Source: Burkholderia sp. WP9 (GTDB taxonomy: Bacteria; Pseudomonadota; Gammaproteobacteria; Burkholderiales; Burkholderiaceae). Taken from it: 64,000 nucleotides of DNA. The translations under genes and the position numbers were made by a program. This document shows, piece after piece, positions 37,335 through 46,044 of the stretch. Where the stretch lies: contig NZ_FNTG01000001.1 in the NCBI RefSeq assembly GCF_900104795.1, positions 3,224,001-3,288,000 on the forward strand. Direction: 5' to 3'. The notes under the pieces are model-generated. The model was not told the DNA's origin. It saw nothing but the letters and a program-made list of their open reading frames with translations, and ran no database searches. Positions within the stretch are counted from its first letter, which is position 1. Every line of letters begins with the position of its first letter.

Positions 37335-38012
37335 ATGAAAACAGTGTTGATCGTCGGTGCGTCGCGTGGCATCGGCCAGGAGTTTGTGCGGCAGTACAAA
37401 AAGAGCGGCTGGCGCGTGCTCGCCACCGCGCGTGACGGCGCCGCGCTCGATGCGTTGAATGAACTCGGCGCCCAAACGTTCTCGCTCGACGTGAGCGCGC
37501 CAGAGGAAATCGCCGCGCTCGGCTGGAAGCTCGACGGTGAACGGCTCGATGCGGCGATCGTGGTGGCGGGCGTCTACGGCCCGCGCACGGAAGGCATCGA
37601 GACGATCACTGCTGAAGACTTCGACCACGTCATGCACACCAATGTGCGCGGACCCATGCAATTGATGCCGATCCTGCTGCCGCTCGTCGAAGAGGCCGGC
37701 GGCGTATTCGCGGTGATTTCGAGCAAGATGGGCAGCATTGGCGACGCGAGCGGCACGACCGGCTGGCTGTATCGCGCGAGCAAGGCGGCGCTGAACGACG
37801 CGTTGAAACTCGCGTCGCTGGACGCTCGGCGCGCCACGTGCATTTCGCTGCATCCAGGCTGGGTGCAAACCGACATGGGCGGCGCCCAGGCGGCGATCGA
37901 TCCCGCGCGCAGCGTGACCGGCATGCGTGATGTGCTGGCGCAGGCCGCGGGTGCGCGCGAAGCGTTCAACGGCCGCTTCTATCAATACGACGGGACACCG
38001 CTCGACTGGTGA
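37335..38012 (+). CDS. Short-chain dehydrogenase/reductase
   Basis: This 225-residue SDR has Gly-Ala-Ser-Arg-Gly-Ile-Gly at 8-14. The catalytic Tyr146 and Lys150 lie in Tyr-Arg-Ala-Ser-Lys, with Ser-Ser-Lys-Met-Gly-Ser before them. The central Asn-Ala-Gly motif is replaced by Val-Val-Ala-Gly-Val-Tyr-Gly, typical of the CsgA-like or sniffer-type SDRs. The ATG at 37335 follows TGGAG by 6 bp. It lies between the thiolase and acyl-CoA dehydrogenase genes; the substrate is not known. Confidence 0.9.
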   Translation: MKTVLIVGASRGIGQEFVRQYKKSGWRVLATARDGAALDALNELGAQTFSLDVSAPEEIAALGWKLDGERLDAAIVVAGVYGPRTEGIETITAEDFDHVMHTNVRGPMQLMPILLPLVEEAGGVFAVISSKMGSIGDASGTTGWLYRASKAALNDALKLASLDARRATCISLHPGWVQTDMGGAQAAIDPARSVTGMRDVLAQAAGAREAFNGRFYQYDGTPLDW

Positions 38013-38036
38013 GCAACTACTTGAACGGGATCACTT

Positions 38037-39167
38037 ATGGTGCTTGATCAGGATCACCTGATGGTCCGCGACGCGCTGCGCACGTTCGTACGCGAAGCGA
38101 TCACGCCGCATGCGGCGGCATGGGACCGCGAACGCACGTTTCCGCAGGACGTGCATCGGCAACTGGCGGAACTCGGCGCGTATGGCGTGCTCGTGCCCGA
38201 AACGTACGGCGGCGCCGGCATGGACGCGCTGGCGCTCGCGCTGATACTCGAAGAAATCGCAGCCGGCGACGGCGGCACTTCGACGGCGATCTCCGTCAAC
38301 AACTGCCCCGTGTGCAGCATTCTGCTCACCTACGGCAACGACGCGCAGAAACGCGACTGGCTGACGCCGCTCGCGCGCGGCGACATGCTCGGCGCGTTTT
38401 GCCTGACCGAACCGCAAGCCGGTTCCGACGCCTCCGCGCTGCGCACCACCGCGACCCGCGACGACGATTCGTATGTGTTGAACGGCGTCAAACAGTTCAT
38501 CACGAGCGGCAAGAACGGCAATGTTGCGATCGTCATGGCCGTGACGGACAAGGCCGCGGGCAAGCGCGGCATCAGCGCGTTTATCGTGCCGACCGATACG
38601 AAGGGTTACGTCGTCGCGCGGGTTGAAGACAAGCTCGGCCAGCATTCGTCGGACACCGCGCAGATCATTTTCGAGGATTGCCGCGTGCCGGCCGCGAACC
38701 TGATCGGCGCAGAAGGCGAAGGCTACCGGATCGCGCTGTCAGGGCTCGAAGGCGGCCGTATCGGCATCGCCGCGCAAAGCGTCGGCATGGCGCGCGCCGC
38801 GTTCGAGGCGGCGCTGAGTTATGCGAAGGAGCGCGAGAGCTTCGGCGTGCCGCTCTTTTCGCACCAGGCCGTGCAATTCCGCCTCGCCGACATGGCGACG
38901 CAACTCGAAGCGGCGCGCCAGTTGATCTGGCACGCCGCCTCGTTGAAAGACGCCGGCCAGCCGTGCCTTACTGAAGCCGCTATGGCCAAACTGTTTGCCT
39001 CCGAAGCCGCCGAGCGCATCTGTTCGGCCGCCTTACAGATTCATGGCGGCTACGGCTATCTCAGCGACTTCCCGGTCGAGCGGATTTATCGCGACGTGCG
39101 CGTTTGCCAGATCTACGAGGGCACCAGCGACATTCAGAAAATTTTGATCGCACGCGGTCTTGGCTGA
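38037..39167 (+). CDS. Acyl-CoA dehydrogenase
   Basis: This 376-residue flavoprotein introduces the alpha-beta double bond in acyl-CoA esters and passes electrons to ETF. The FAD/substrate motif Phe-Cys-Leu-Thr-Glu-Pro-Gln-Ala-Gly-Ser-Asp and the C-terminal Gln-Ile-His-Gly-Gly-Tyr-Gly-Tyr block are intact. The likely catalytic base is Glu361 in Tyr-Glu-Gly-Thr-Ser-Asp, the position used by short-chain and butyryl-type enzymes. Isovaleryl-CoA dehydrogenases use a different Glu, so a short-chain or methylacyl substrate is more likely. Confidence 0.93.
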   Translation: MVLDQDHLMVRDALRTFVREAITPHAAAWDRERTFPQDVHRQLAELGAYGVLVPETYGGAGMDALALALILEEIAAGDGGTSTAISVNNCPVCSILLTYGNDAQKRDWLTPLARGDMLGAFCLTEPQAGSDASALRTTATRDDDSYVLNGVKQFITSGKNGNVAIVMAVTDKAAGKRGISAFIVPTDTKGYVVARVEDKLGQHSSDTAQIIFEDCRVPAANLIGAEGEGYRIALSGLEGGRIGIAAQSVGMARAAFEAALSYAKERESFGVPLFSHQAVQFRLADMATQLEAARQLIWHAASLKDAGQPCLTEAAMAKLFASEAAERICSAALQIHGGYGYLSDFPVERIYRDVRVCQIYEGTSDIQKILIARGLG

Positions 39168-39174
39168 AAGACTG

Positions 39175-39624
39175 ATGAATAAGCAATTGTTGCCGTTACA
39201 ACGACCTGCCGACTGTCCCTGTGGGGGCGCCGCGCCCGATCAACGCAGCGGCGCCAAGGCGCCCCGCTTCGCGCAATGCTGCGGCCGCTATATCGACGGC
39301 GGCGAAGCGGCGCCACGGGCCCTTGAATTGATGCGCTCGCGCTACAGTGCCTATGTGGTCGGTGCAACGGATTATCTGCGCGCAACCTGGGCGCCGCACA
39401 CCTGCCCCGCCGATCTCGACGCGGATCCCGCTTCGCCCGACGCGCCACGGTGGCTCGGACTGCAGATCAAGGCGTTTGCTGAAACCGACGCTCATCACGC
39501 GACCGTCGAATTCGTCGCGCGTTACAAGGTGGGCGGCCGCGCGCACCGGCTTCATGAACTGAGCCGTTTCGTTCGCGACGAAGACGGTCGCTGGCGTTAC
39601 GTGGATGGCGACGTGAGCGAATAA
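39175..39624 (+). CDS. YchJ-family (UPF0225) SEC-C motif protein
   Basis: This 149-residue protein starts with a SEC-C-like zinc motif: Cys14-Pro-Cys16-Gly-Gly, then Cys35-Cys36-Gly-Arg-Tyr. An NTF2-like domain follows, with the Leu-Met-Arg-Ser-Arg-Tyr-Ser-Ala-Tyr signature of the YchJ family. The function is unknown. It starts 8 bp after the acyl-CoA dehydrogenase and ends before a terminator, so it is the last gene of that run. Confidence 0.88.
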   Translation: MNKQLLPLQRPADCPCGGAAPDQRSGAKAPRFAQCCGRYIDGGEAAPRALELMRSRYSAYVVGATDYLRATWAPHTCPADLDADPASPDAPRWLGLQIKAFAETDAHHATVEFVARYKVGGRAHRLHELSRFVRDEDGRWRYVDGDVSE

Positions 39625-39675
39625 CCCTTCCCGACCCTTACACGACGCCGCAGCGACCTCACGCCGCGCTCACAT

Positions 39676-39702
39676 ATGGCCCCGATAGCGGGGCCATTTT
39701 TT
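39676..39702 (+). terminator. Rho-independent terminator after the YchJ gene
   Basis: ATGGCCCC / GGGGCCAT (39676-39683 and 39690-39697) form an 8-bp stem with a 6-nt loop followed by six T residues. Confidence 0.9.
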
Positions 39703-40194
39703 CGTGTTGGCTCCATGCCACAACGCCCGCGCCGCGCCTGATTGCTTCGTTGCACCAAACACCCGCGAGGCCCGCACGACCGGCCGGAGGTGGCCGATCG
39801 ACGCGCGGCAAATTTTGCGTCGCGGGTTCTCCTTGATTGCACAAAACAAAATTGTCGTGCCAGGATGAGGCCGTAGCTTCATGACGTCACGTTGCGAGAG
39901 CCGGTCCATACCGCTCCGCAAATTGCGCAGGACGCCCTGCCGGGCACCAGAGAGTGTGGTTCCGGCGGCGGTTTCAGGCAGCAGGCGTGACGCTCATCAT
40001 CGGCGCGTGGGGTCGCGTCGGCCGTTTGGGTTCATCCCGTGCGATCTCGATTAGCGTGCGTGCGCCTTTGGCGCACTCCGTGCGCGAGTGAGCTTTTGTT
40101 TGTCGAAAGGCCAGCCGAAAGGCAAATGTCAGTAATGGCTTTCGATAAACGGGCATCACGGTGTTCAGGGCAGGTTTTTGAGGCAGGTGCGTCA
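39703..40194. other. Intergenic region before the exported hydrolase gene
   Basis: About 490 bp after the terminator. No recognisable gene. A partial inverted repeat (TCGAAAGGCC near 40103 and GGCTTTCGA at 40138-40146) lies about 50-90 bp before the hydrolase start and may be regulatory. Confidence 0.4.
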
Positions 40195-41469
40195 ATGGTG
40201 TTCAGCAAGGTTCTGACGAAGTGTGCGGTGATGTGTGCAGCGGCCACGTGCGCTGTCGCACTCGCGCACGCCGACCCGCTCGCCGACATTCAGGCTGGAC
40301 CGCTGACACGCGCGCACGTGCCGCGTATTGCGCTCGACGACGACGTCTATCTGCCCAGCGCAGGTCTGAACGAACAGATCATCCGCGTACCGGTCGACGC
40401 AGCCGGCACGATTACCCTCGAAACGACGATCTACAAACCGGACGGCGCAGGCCCGTTTCCGATGATTGTTTTCAACCACGGCAAGATTCCCGGCGATCCG
40501 CGCACGCAGGAACGCAGCGACCCGCTGCCGTTCGCGCGCGAATTCGTGCGCCGTGGTTATGTGGTGGTGGCGCCGAACCGTCAGGGTTTCGGCCATTCGG
40601 ACGGCGCTTATCAGCAGGACGGTTGCGACGTCGAAAAGAACGGCATCAGCCAGGCCGGCGACGTCGCCGCGACGGTCGACTTCATGTCGAAGCAACCTTA
40701 CGTGGACGCCACGCACATCGTCGTGGCCGGCACCTCGCACGGCGGTCTTGCGACGATTGCCTACGGTACGGAAGCGGCGCCGGGCGTGCGCGCGCTGATC
40801 AATTTCTCGGGCGGCTTGCGGCAGGATGCTTGCAGCGACTGGCAGGGCAACCTGACGCGCGCCTTCGGCGCTTACGGCGAGAAGACCAAGGTGCCGTCGC
40901 TGTGGATGTACGGCGATAACGATTCGGTCTGGAATGCGCCGCTGGTGGCGGGCATGTATGCCGCGTTCGGTGCGCACGGCGCGAGCGCGAAGATGGTGGA
41001 TTTCGGCAACTACAAGAACGATGCGCACCGGCTGGTCGGCGACCGCGATGGCGTGCATGTGTGGTGGCCGGCCGTGGAAGCGTTCCTTGCGCGAGTGGGG
41101 ATGCCGACTGGTGTGCAGTATCGTGTGTCGGATCCTTCCATGCCGAAGGCGAGCGGGTTTGCCGCTGTCGATGCGGTCGATGCCGTGCCGTTTGTCGACG
41201 AAGCCGGGCGCAATGGGTATCGGAATTTCCTGCATCAGTTTCCTAGCCGGGCGTTTGCTGTGTCTGATACTGGGGCTTGGTCGTGGGCTGAGGGTGGCGA
41301 TGATCCTATGTCGGTTGCCGTGGCCAATTGTCAGAAGCAGAGTTCGGCGCCTTGCCGGTTGTATGCGGTGAATAATGCGGTTGTTTGGGGGGATCAGTCT
41401 TCGCAGACGGCTGATGGTGGGGCTGGGGGTAGCGCTGATGCGCGGCGGGCTATTGCTAGTCGGGAGTGA
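40195..41469 (+). CDS. Exported alpha/beta hydrolase (dienelactone hydrolase-like)
   Basis: This 424-residue protein has a signal peptide ending Ala-His-Ala at residue 26. An alpha/beta-hydrolase fold follows, with nucleophile Ser181 in Gly-Thr-Ser-His-Gly-Gly. A His-Gly-Lys-Ile-Pro-Gly-Asp-Pro oxyanion region lies near 100 and an Asn-Asp-Ala-His candidate base near 278. It is probably a periplasmic esterase or peptidase; the substrate is unknown. I chose the ATG at 40195 because the signal peptide begins there. Its last 350 bases change from C-rich to G/T-rich codon endings (for example Gly-GGT and Ala-GCT), unlike its first two thirds, toward the adjoining inverted-repeat element. Confidence 0.82.
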   Translation: MVFSKVLTKCAVMCAAATCAVALAHADPLADIQAGPLTRAHVPRIALDDDVYLPSAGLNEQIIRVPVDAAGTITLETTIYKPDGAGPFPMIVFNHGKIPGDPRTQERSDPLPFAREFVRRGYVVVAPNRQGFGHSDGAYQQDGCDVEKNGISQAGDVAATVDFMSKQPYVDATHIVVAGTSHGGLATIAYGTEAAPGVRALINFSGGLRQDACSDWQGNLTRAFGAYGEKTKVPSLWMYGDNDSVWNAPLVAGMYAAFGAHGASAKMVDFGNYKNDAHRLVGDRDGVHVWWPAVEAFLARVGMPTGVQYRVSDPSMPKASGFAAVDAVDAVPFVDEAGRNGYRNFLHQFPSRAFAVSDTGAWSWAEGGDDPMSVAVANCQKQSSAPCRLYAVNNAVVWGDQSSQTADGGAGGSADARRAIASRE

Positions 41470-41574
41470 GTGGTTTTTTGCCTGATTGGCGGTGTTTTTG
41501 GTTGTTTCCCTCGGGTGGTGGCCTTTCCTTGATTTCTTAGTGGTCTATTCGCGTTGCCCCTGTGCGGGGCGGCA

Positions 41575-41606
41575 CCTACTTTCTTTGCCGCGGCAAAGAA
41601 AGTAGG
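41575..41606. repeat. Perfect 32-bp palindrome, left arm
   Basis: The half-site CCTACTTTCTTTGCCG is followed directly by its reverse complement, with no loop. It is identical to the copy at 42303-42334. Confidence 0.95.
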
Positions 41607-41713
41607 CAAAGAAAGCCGCTTTGCACCGCCAGCTCTTAAGCGGGGTCCCCGCACAGCCACGGTAGTGGTCCATCTGGAATCCGTGCCCTCGCACATTCGG
41701 CGCTTGTGACACA

Positions 41714-42040
41714 GCAGTCATTCTTCCGGCGGCGCTGCGCGTGCCGAGGCGGTACTTCATTAAAACCATCGGTCGTTTGTAGGTCAGCGGGATTTCCTAA
41801 TCGCCTGTCCTTCTTTCACGCGTGCTCGACTTCACATCGCAGGCCCCTTCTGGCATCAGCAGTATTTCTAAAGCCCCTGCATTTCTTACCCCGGCAGTAT
41901 TTCTAATGCCGCGACTCTGCTCTTACCCCAGCAGTATTTCTATGCCTCGGCTCGGCTCTTACGCCGGCAGTATCTCTAATGCCACGGCTCGGTTCTTACG
42001 CTGGCGGTACTTCTAATCCTTCGGCTCGCTTCATGTATCG
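41714..42040. repeat. Nine degenerate tandem copies of a unit of about 36 bp
   Basis: Copies begin at 41714, 41749, 41787, 41824, 41859, 41894, 41931, 41967 and 42004 (spacings 35-38). A weak tenth is near 42041. The unit core is GCAGTATTTCTAATGCC, followed by a CGGCTCGGCTCTTACGCC-like half. The best-preserved copies are the last five. Because the whole unit is conserved, it is not a CRISPR array. Confidence 0.75.
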
Positions 42041-42302
42041 GCCGGGCTTCCAAGAATTCCGCTCGCTCCTTGCGCCGGCCGCATCGGCGCCACGCCGAGG
42101 CGAAGCCGATGGCTCCCGCCGCATACGAACGCAGCCTCGGGTTTCAGGCTGACCGTTCTGGCGAGCGCGCAGCGCGAAGCAGGAAGTATGACGGCCTTGT
42201 CACGAAGGCCGCATGTGCGAGGGCACGGATTCCAGATGGACCACTACCGTGGCTGCGCGGGGGACCCGCTTATGGGCTGGCGGTGCAAAGCGGCTTTCTT
42301 TG

Positions 42303-42334
42303 CCTACTTTCTTTGCCGCGGCAAAGAAAGTAGG
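42303..42334. repeat. Perfect 32-bp palindrome, right arm
   Basis: The same sequence as at 41575-41606. Being fully symmetric, it could be a dimeric protein-binding site or a cruciform, but it has no terminator-like U tract. Confidence 0.95.
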
Positions 42335-42389
42335 TGCCGCCCCGCACAGGGGCAACGCCAATAGACCACTAACAAAGCAAGGAAAGGCC

Positions 42390-42736
42390 AACACCACAAA
42401 GACCCCAGCCAAAAAACCGCCGAACAGGCAAAAAACCCCCGCCCACCCCAATTTCCCGCCAGTAAAACCCAACTACTTTGCCGTCGCTAACTGCACCGAT
42501 CAGCAACCTTCCGCGGAAAACAGAAACCACCTGCATCGAACAGCCAACAACCCCAGCGCCGCAGGCAAAAACCGCCCATCCGCCCCTAGTGCACAGCACG
42601 AAATAAACCGCTAATCTCGACCCCGCAAGCCCGCCAAGGGCCGCGCGCAGCGCAGAAAAAAGAAGCGCAGCACGCTCGAAGATGGCCCTAAAAAAGCCAC
42701 GCCGCACAGCGGCCAAAAAGCACCCTGGAGTACCCT
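42390..42736. other. A/C-rich stretch between the inverted-repeat element and bioA
   Basis: On the plus strand this region is strikingly rich in A and C and poor in T and G. One frame stays open from the right arm (ATG at 42213) to 42614 and encodes a Lys/Pro/Asn/Thr-rich tail. The mirror frame in the left arm (minus strand, 41696 to 41394) is open too. I do not call either as a gene. No clear bioA promoter is visible. Confidence 0.4.
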
Positions 42737-44098
42737 TTGGAAAAGTCAGCAGCACAGTCAACAGCCCCCGAAGACTGGATCGCCCGCAGCCTGCGCGCCG
42801 TCTGGCACCCCTGCACGCAGATGAAGCACCACGAGCGCCTGCCGCTCGTGCCCGTCGCGCGTGGTCAAGGCGCGTGGCTCTACGATCGCGCCGGCCATCG
42901 CTATCTGGATGCCATCAGCTCCTGGTGGGTCAACCTGTTCGGTCACGCCAACCCGCGCATCAACGCGGCGCTCAAAGACCAACTCGACACGCTCGAACAC
43001 GCCATGCTCGCCGGCTGCACGCATGAACCGGCTATCGAACTCGCAGAGCGGCTCAGCGCGCTCACCGGCAATACGCTCGGCCACGCATTCTTCGCATCGG
43101 ATGGCGCGTCCGCCGTCGAAATCGCCTTGAAGATGAGCTTCCACTCATGGCGCAATCGCGGTTTCTCCGACAAGCAGGAATTCGTCTGCATCGCCAACAG
43201 CTACCACGGCGAAACCATCGGCGCACTCGGTGTCACGGATGTCGCGCTGTTCAAGGACGCCTACGACCCGTTGATCCGCCACGCGCATGTCGTGGCATCG
43301 CCCGATGCTCGTCTCGCGCAAGCTGGCGAAAGCGCCGCCGATGTCGCGCGCCGCGCACTCGATCACGTTCGCGCACTGTTCGAAGCACGCGCCACGAAAA
43401 TCGCCGCGCTGATCGTCGAGCCGCTCGTGCAATGCGCGGCCGGCATGGCCATGCACGACGCGTCGTATATCGCCGGATTGCGCGCCTTGTGCGATCAATA
43501 CGGCGTGCACCTGATCGCCGATGAAATCGCCGTAGGCTGCGGGCGCACCGGCACCTTCTTCGCATGCGAACAGGCCGGCATCTGGCCGGACTTCATCTGT
43601 CTGTCGAAAGGTATCAGCGGCGGGTATCTGCCGCTTTCGATCGTGCTGTCGCGCGACGAAATTTTCGATGCCTTCTATCACGACGACACCGCGCGCGGCT
43701 TCCTGCACTCGCATTCGTACACGGGCAATCCGCTCGCCTGCCGCGCGGCGCTCGCTACGCTCGATCTGTTCGAGAGCGACAACGTTCTCGCCGCCAACAC
43801 GCAGAAGTCCGCGAAGCTGAAAGCCGCGCTCGCGCCGCTCGCCGATCACGAGCAAGTCCGCAATCTGCGTCAGCGCGGCACGATCTTCGCGTTCGACGCC
43901 GTGATCGACGATGCTCAGCAAGCCAGAACATTCTCGCGCCGCTTCTTCGAAAACGCGTTGCAGCGCGAACTGCTGCTGCGCCCAATCGGAACCACGGTGT
44001 ATCTGATGCCCCCTTATATCCTCGACGGCGAAGAACTCGCGCTGCTCGCTTCACGCACGCGCGAAACCTTCGAAGCCACGCTTGCGGAGACCCGCTAA
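42737..44098 (+). CDS. bioA: Adenosylmethionine-8-amino-7-oxononanoate aminotransferase
   Basis: This 453-residue PLP enzyme converts KAPA to DAPA using S-adenosylmethionine as amino donor. The PLP lysine is Lys291 (Leu-Ser-Lys-Gly-Ile-Ser-Gly-Gly). The family start Trp-His-Pro-Cys-Thr-Gln-Met-Lys and the Gly-Arg-Thr-Gly loop are present. The start is a TTG at 42737 with CTGGAG 6 bp ahead; the next in-frame ATG lies inside the conserved domain. It begins the order bioA-bioF-bioD-bioB, all tightly packed, which is a complete late biotin pathway. Confidence 0.95.
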   Translation: MEKSAAQSTAPEDWIARSLRAVWHPCTQMKHHERLPLVPVARGQGAWLYDRAGHRYLDAISSWWVNLFGHANPRINAALKDQLDTLEHAMLAGCTHEPAIELAERLSALTGNTLGHAFFASDGASAVEIALKMSFHSWRNRGFSDKQEFVCIANSYHGETIGALGVTDVALFKDAYDPLIRHAHVVASPDARLAQAGESAADVARRALDHVRALFEARATKIAALIVEPLVQCAAGMAMHDASYIAGLRALCDQYGVHLIADEIAVGCGRTGTFFACEQAGIWPDFICLSKGISGGYLPLSIVLSRDEIFDAFYHDDTARGFLHSHSYTGNPLACRAALATLDLFESDNVLAANTQKSAKLKAALAPLADHEQVRNLRQRGTIFAFDAVIDDAQQARTFSRRFFENALQRELLLRPIGTTVYLMPPYILDGEELALLASRTRETFEATLAETR

Positions 44099-45282
44099 TG
44101 CATCTGCTCGACACGCTCGCCGAAGGGCTGAAGGAGATCGACGCGCGCGGCCTGCGCCGTCGCCGCCGCACCGCCGACACGCCGTGCGCGGCCCACATGA
44201 CGGTCGACGGCCGCGCGATCATCGGCTTCGCCAGCAACGACTATCTCGGGCTCGCCGCGCATCCGCAACTGGTCGCGGCCATCGCCGAAGGCGCAGAGCG
44301 CTACGGCGCGGGCAGCGGCGGCTCGCATCTGCTCGGCGGCCACTCGCGCGCGCATGCGCAACTCGAAGACGATCTCGCGGAATTCGTCGGCGGCTTCGTC
44401 GACAATGCGCGCGCGCTCTACTTCAGCACCGGCTACATGGCAAATCTCGCCACGCTTACCGCGCTCGCGGGCCGTGGCACGACGCTCTTCTCCGACTCGC
44501 TGAATCACGCGTCGCTGATCGACGGTGCGCGTTTGTCCCGCGCCGACGTGCAGATCTACCCGCACTGCGATACCGAAGCGCTGAGCGCGATGCTCGAAGC
44601 CTCGGACGCCGATGTCAAAGTGGTCGTCTCCGACACCGTTTTCAGCATGGACGGCGACATCGCACCGCTAGCACGCCTGCTCGAACTCGCGGAAAAACAC
44701 GGCGCGTGGCTGATCGTCGACGACGCGCACGGTTTCGGCGTGCTCGGCCCGCAAGGCCGCGGCGCGATCGCGCAAGCAGCGCTGCGTTCGCCGAACCTCA
44801 TTTCGATCGGCACGCTCGGCAAAGCGGCCGGCGTTTCCGGCGCATTCGTCGCGGCGCATGAGACGGTGATCGAATGGCTCGTGCAGCGCGCACGTCCGTA
44901 CATTTTCACTACGGCGTCGGTGCCGGCCGCCGCGCACGCGGTGTCGGCAAGCCTGCGTATCATCGGCGGCGAAGAAGGCGACGCGCGGCGCGCGCATCTT
45001 CAGCAGTTGATCGAGCGCACGCGCGCCATGCTCAAGGCAACGCCGTGGATACCGGTCGATTCGCATACGGCCGTGCAACCGCTCATCATCGGCGCGAACG
45101 ATGCCACGCTGGATATCGCGGCCACCCTCGAACGTGCGGGTCTATGGGTGCCGGCCATCCGTCCGCCGACCGTGCCCGCCGGCACATCGCGCTTGCGCAT
45201 TTCGCTGTCGGCCGCGCACTCGCAGGCGGACCTCGATCGGCTCGAAGCCGGCTTGCAGCAATTGGGAGCGAAAGCGGCATGA
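44098..45282 (+). CDS. bioF: 8-amino-7-oxononanoate synthase
   Basis: This 394-residue PLP enzyme condenses pimeloyl-ACP (or -CoA) with L-alanine to KAPA. The PLP lysine is Lys242 in Gly-Thr-Leu-Gly-Lys-Ala. The Asp-Asp-Ala-His-Gly-Phe-Gly and Gly-Ser-Gly-Gly-Ser-His motifs are intact. The ATG overlaps the bioA stop by one base (TAATG), indicating coupling. bioC/bioH are not in this window, so pimeloyl supply is encoded elsewhere. Confidence 0.96.
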   Translation: MHLLDTLAEGLKEIDARGLRRRRRTADTPCAAHMTVDGRAIIGFASNDYLGLAAHPQLVAAIAEGAERYGAGSGGSHLLGGHSRAHAQLEDDLAEFVGGFVDNARALYFSTGYMANLATLTALAGRGTTLFSDSLNHASLIDGARLSRADVQIYPHCDTEALSAMLEASDADVKVVVSDTVFSMDGDIAPLARLLELAEKHGAWLIVDDAHGFGVLGPQGRGAIAQAALRSPNLISIGTLGKAAGVSGAFVAAHETVIEWLVQRARPYIFTTASVPAAAHAVSASLRIIGGEEGDARRAHLQQLIERTRAMLKATPWIPVDSHTAVQPLIIGANDATLDIAATLERAGLWVPAIRPPTVPAGTSRLRISLSAAHSQADLDRLEAGLQQLGAKAA

Positions 45283-46010
45283 GTAGCGCGAATCAAAACG
45301 CACTGTCGTTGTTCGTCACCGGCACCGATACGGAAATCGGCAAGACGTTCGTCTCGGCTGCACTGTTGCGCGGCTTCGTTCGCGAAGGGCTGCAAGCCGC
45401 CGCGATGAAGCCGATCGCCGCCGGCGCGTTCGAAGTGGACGGCGTGCTGCATAACGAGGACGCGGATCAACTCGACGCCGCGTCGAACGTCCTGCTGCCG
45501 CCCGAGATGCGCACACCGTATCTGTTGAAGGAACCGGCCGCGCCGCATATTGCGGCCGCGCTGGAAAACGTCTCGCTCGATCTGGACCGTATCGTCGACT
45601 GTCACGCGCAAGCGCTCAAGCGCGCGGAGATCGTCGTGGTGGAAGGCGTCGGCGGATTTCGCGTGCCGTTGACCGCCACTCAGGACACCGCCGATCTCGC
45701 CGTTGCCCTGAAACTGCCGGTCGTGCTGGTGGTCGGCATGCGGCTCGGCTGCATCAGCCATGCGCTGCTCACCGCCGAAGCGATCGCCGCGCGCGGGCTC
45801 ACGCTCGCCGGCTGGGTTGCCAACCGCATCGATCCGGACATGACGTTTCCCGACGAAAACATCGCGTCGATCCGCGCGCATCTCGCCCGCGAATACGACG
45901 CGCCGCTGCTCGGCATCGTGCCGCATCTGAGCCCCGCTTCGCCCGAGTTCGCGGCGGAGCAGCTCGACATCAACCGCCTTTTGCAGACGCTGCGCCACGC
46001 GCAGCGCTGA
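45279..46010 (+). CDS. bioD: Dethiobiotin synthetase
   Basis: This 243-residue ATP-dependent carboxylase forms the ureido ring of dethiobiotin from DAPA and CO2. The P-loop Gly-Thr-Asp-Thr-Glu-Ile-Gly-Lys-Thr lies at 15-23 and the Glu-Gly-Val-Gly-Gly switch is present. It overlaps bioF by 4 bases (ATGA). Length and motifs are standard. Confidence 0.95.
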   Translation: MSSANQNALSLFVTGTDTEIGKTFVSAALLRGFVREGLQAAAMKPIAAGAFEVDGVLHNEDADQLDAASNVLLPPEMRTPYLLKEPAAPHIAAALENVSLDLDRIVDCHAQALKRAEIVVVEGVGGFRVPLTATQDTADLAVALKLPVVLVVGMRLGCISHALLTAEAIAARGLTLAGWVANRIDPDMTFPDENIASIRAHLAREYDAPLLGIVPHLSPASPEFAAEQLDINRLLQTLRHAQR

Positions 46011-46044
46011 ACCCCCATCACATCCATCCATGAGGATCGACGAC

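Larger units (their letters stand above)
41467..42445. repeat. Large inverted-repeat element with internal tandem array
   Basis: The core arms are 41520-41696 and 42213-42389, each 177 bp. They are inverted and differ at about 8 positions when aligned by eye. Weaker matching continues outward on both sides to about 41467 and 42445. Each arm contains the same perfect 32-bp palindrome. The 516-bp middle holds a degenerate tandem array. I see no transposase, integrase or target-site duplication. From memory, the palindrome-containing sequence recurs in Paraburkholderia genomes, but I cannot verify this here. Confidence 0.9.

Noticed and set aside
39703..40194. Small genes upstream of the exported hydrolase
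   Set aside because: Short frames exist on both strands, but none has an RBS, a signal peptide or a familiar motif.
41714..42040. CRISPR-like spacing of repeats of about 36 bp
   Set aside because: Conservation extends across the whole unit, so there are no unique spacers. The repeats are degenerate and no cas gene is in the window.
41467..42445. Insertion sequence
   Set aside because: No transposase or integrase frame, no obvious target-site duplication, and the arms contain internal palindromes unlike IS ends.
46030..46044. Upstream ATG as the bioB start
   Set aside because: The GAGG ribosome site lies between this ATG and the next, and fits 46045 better. The difference is only five residues.
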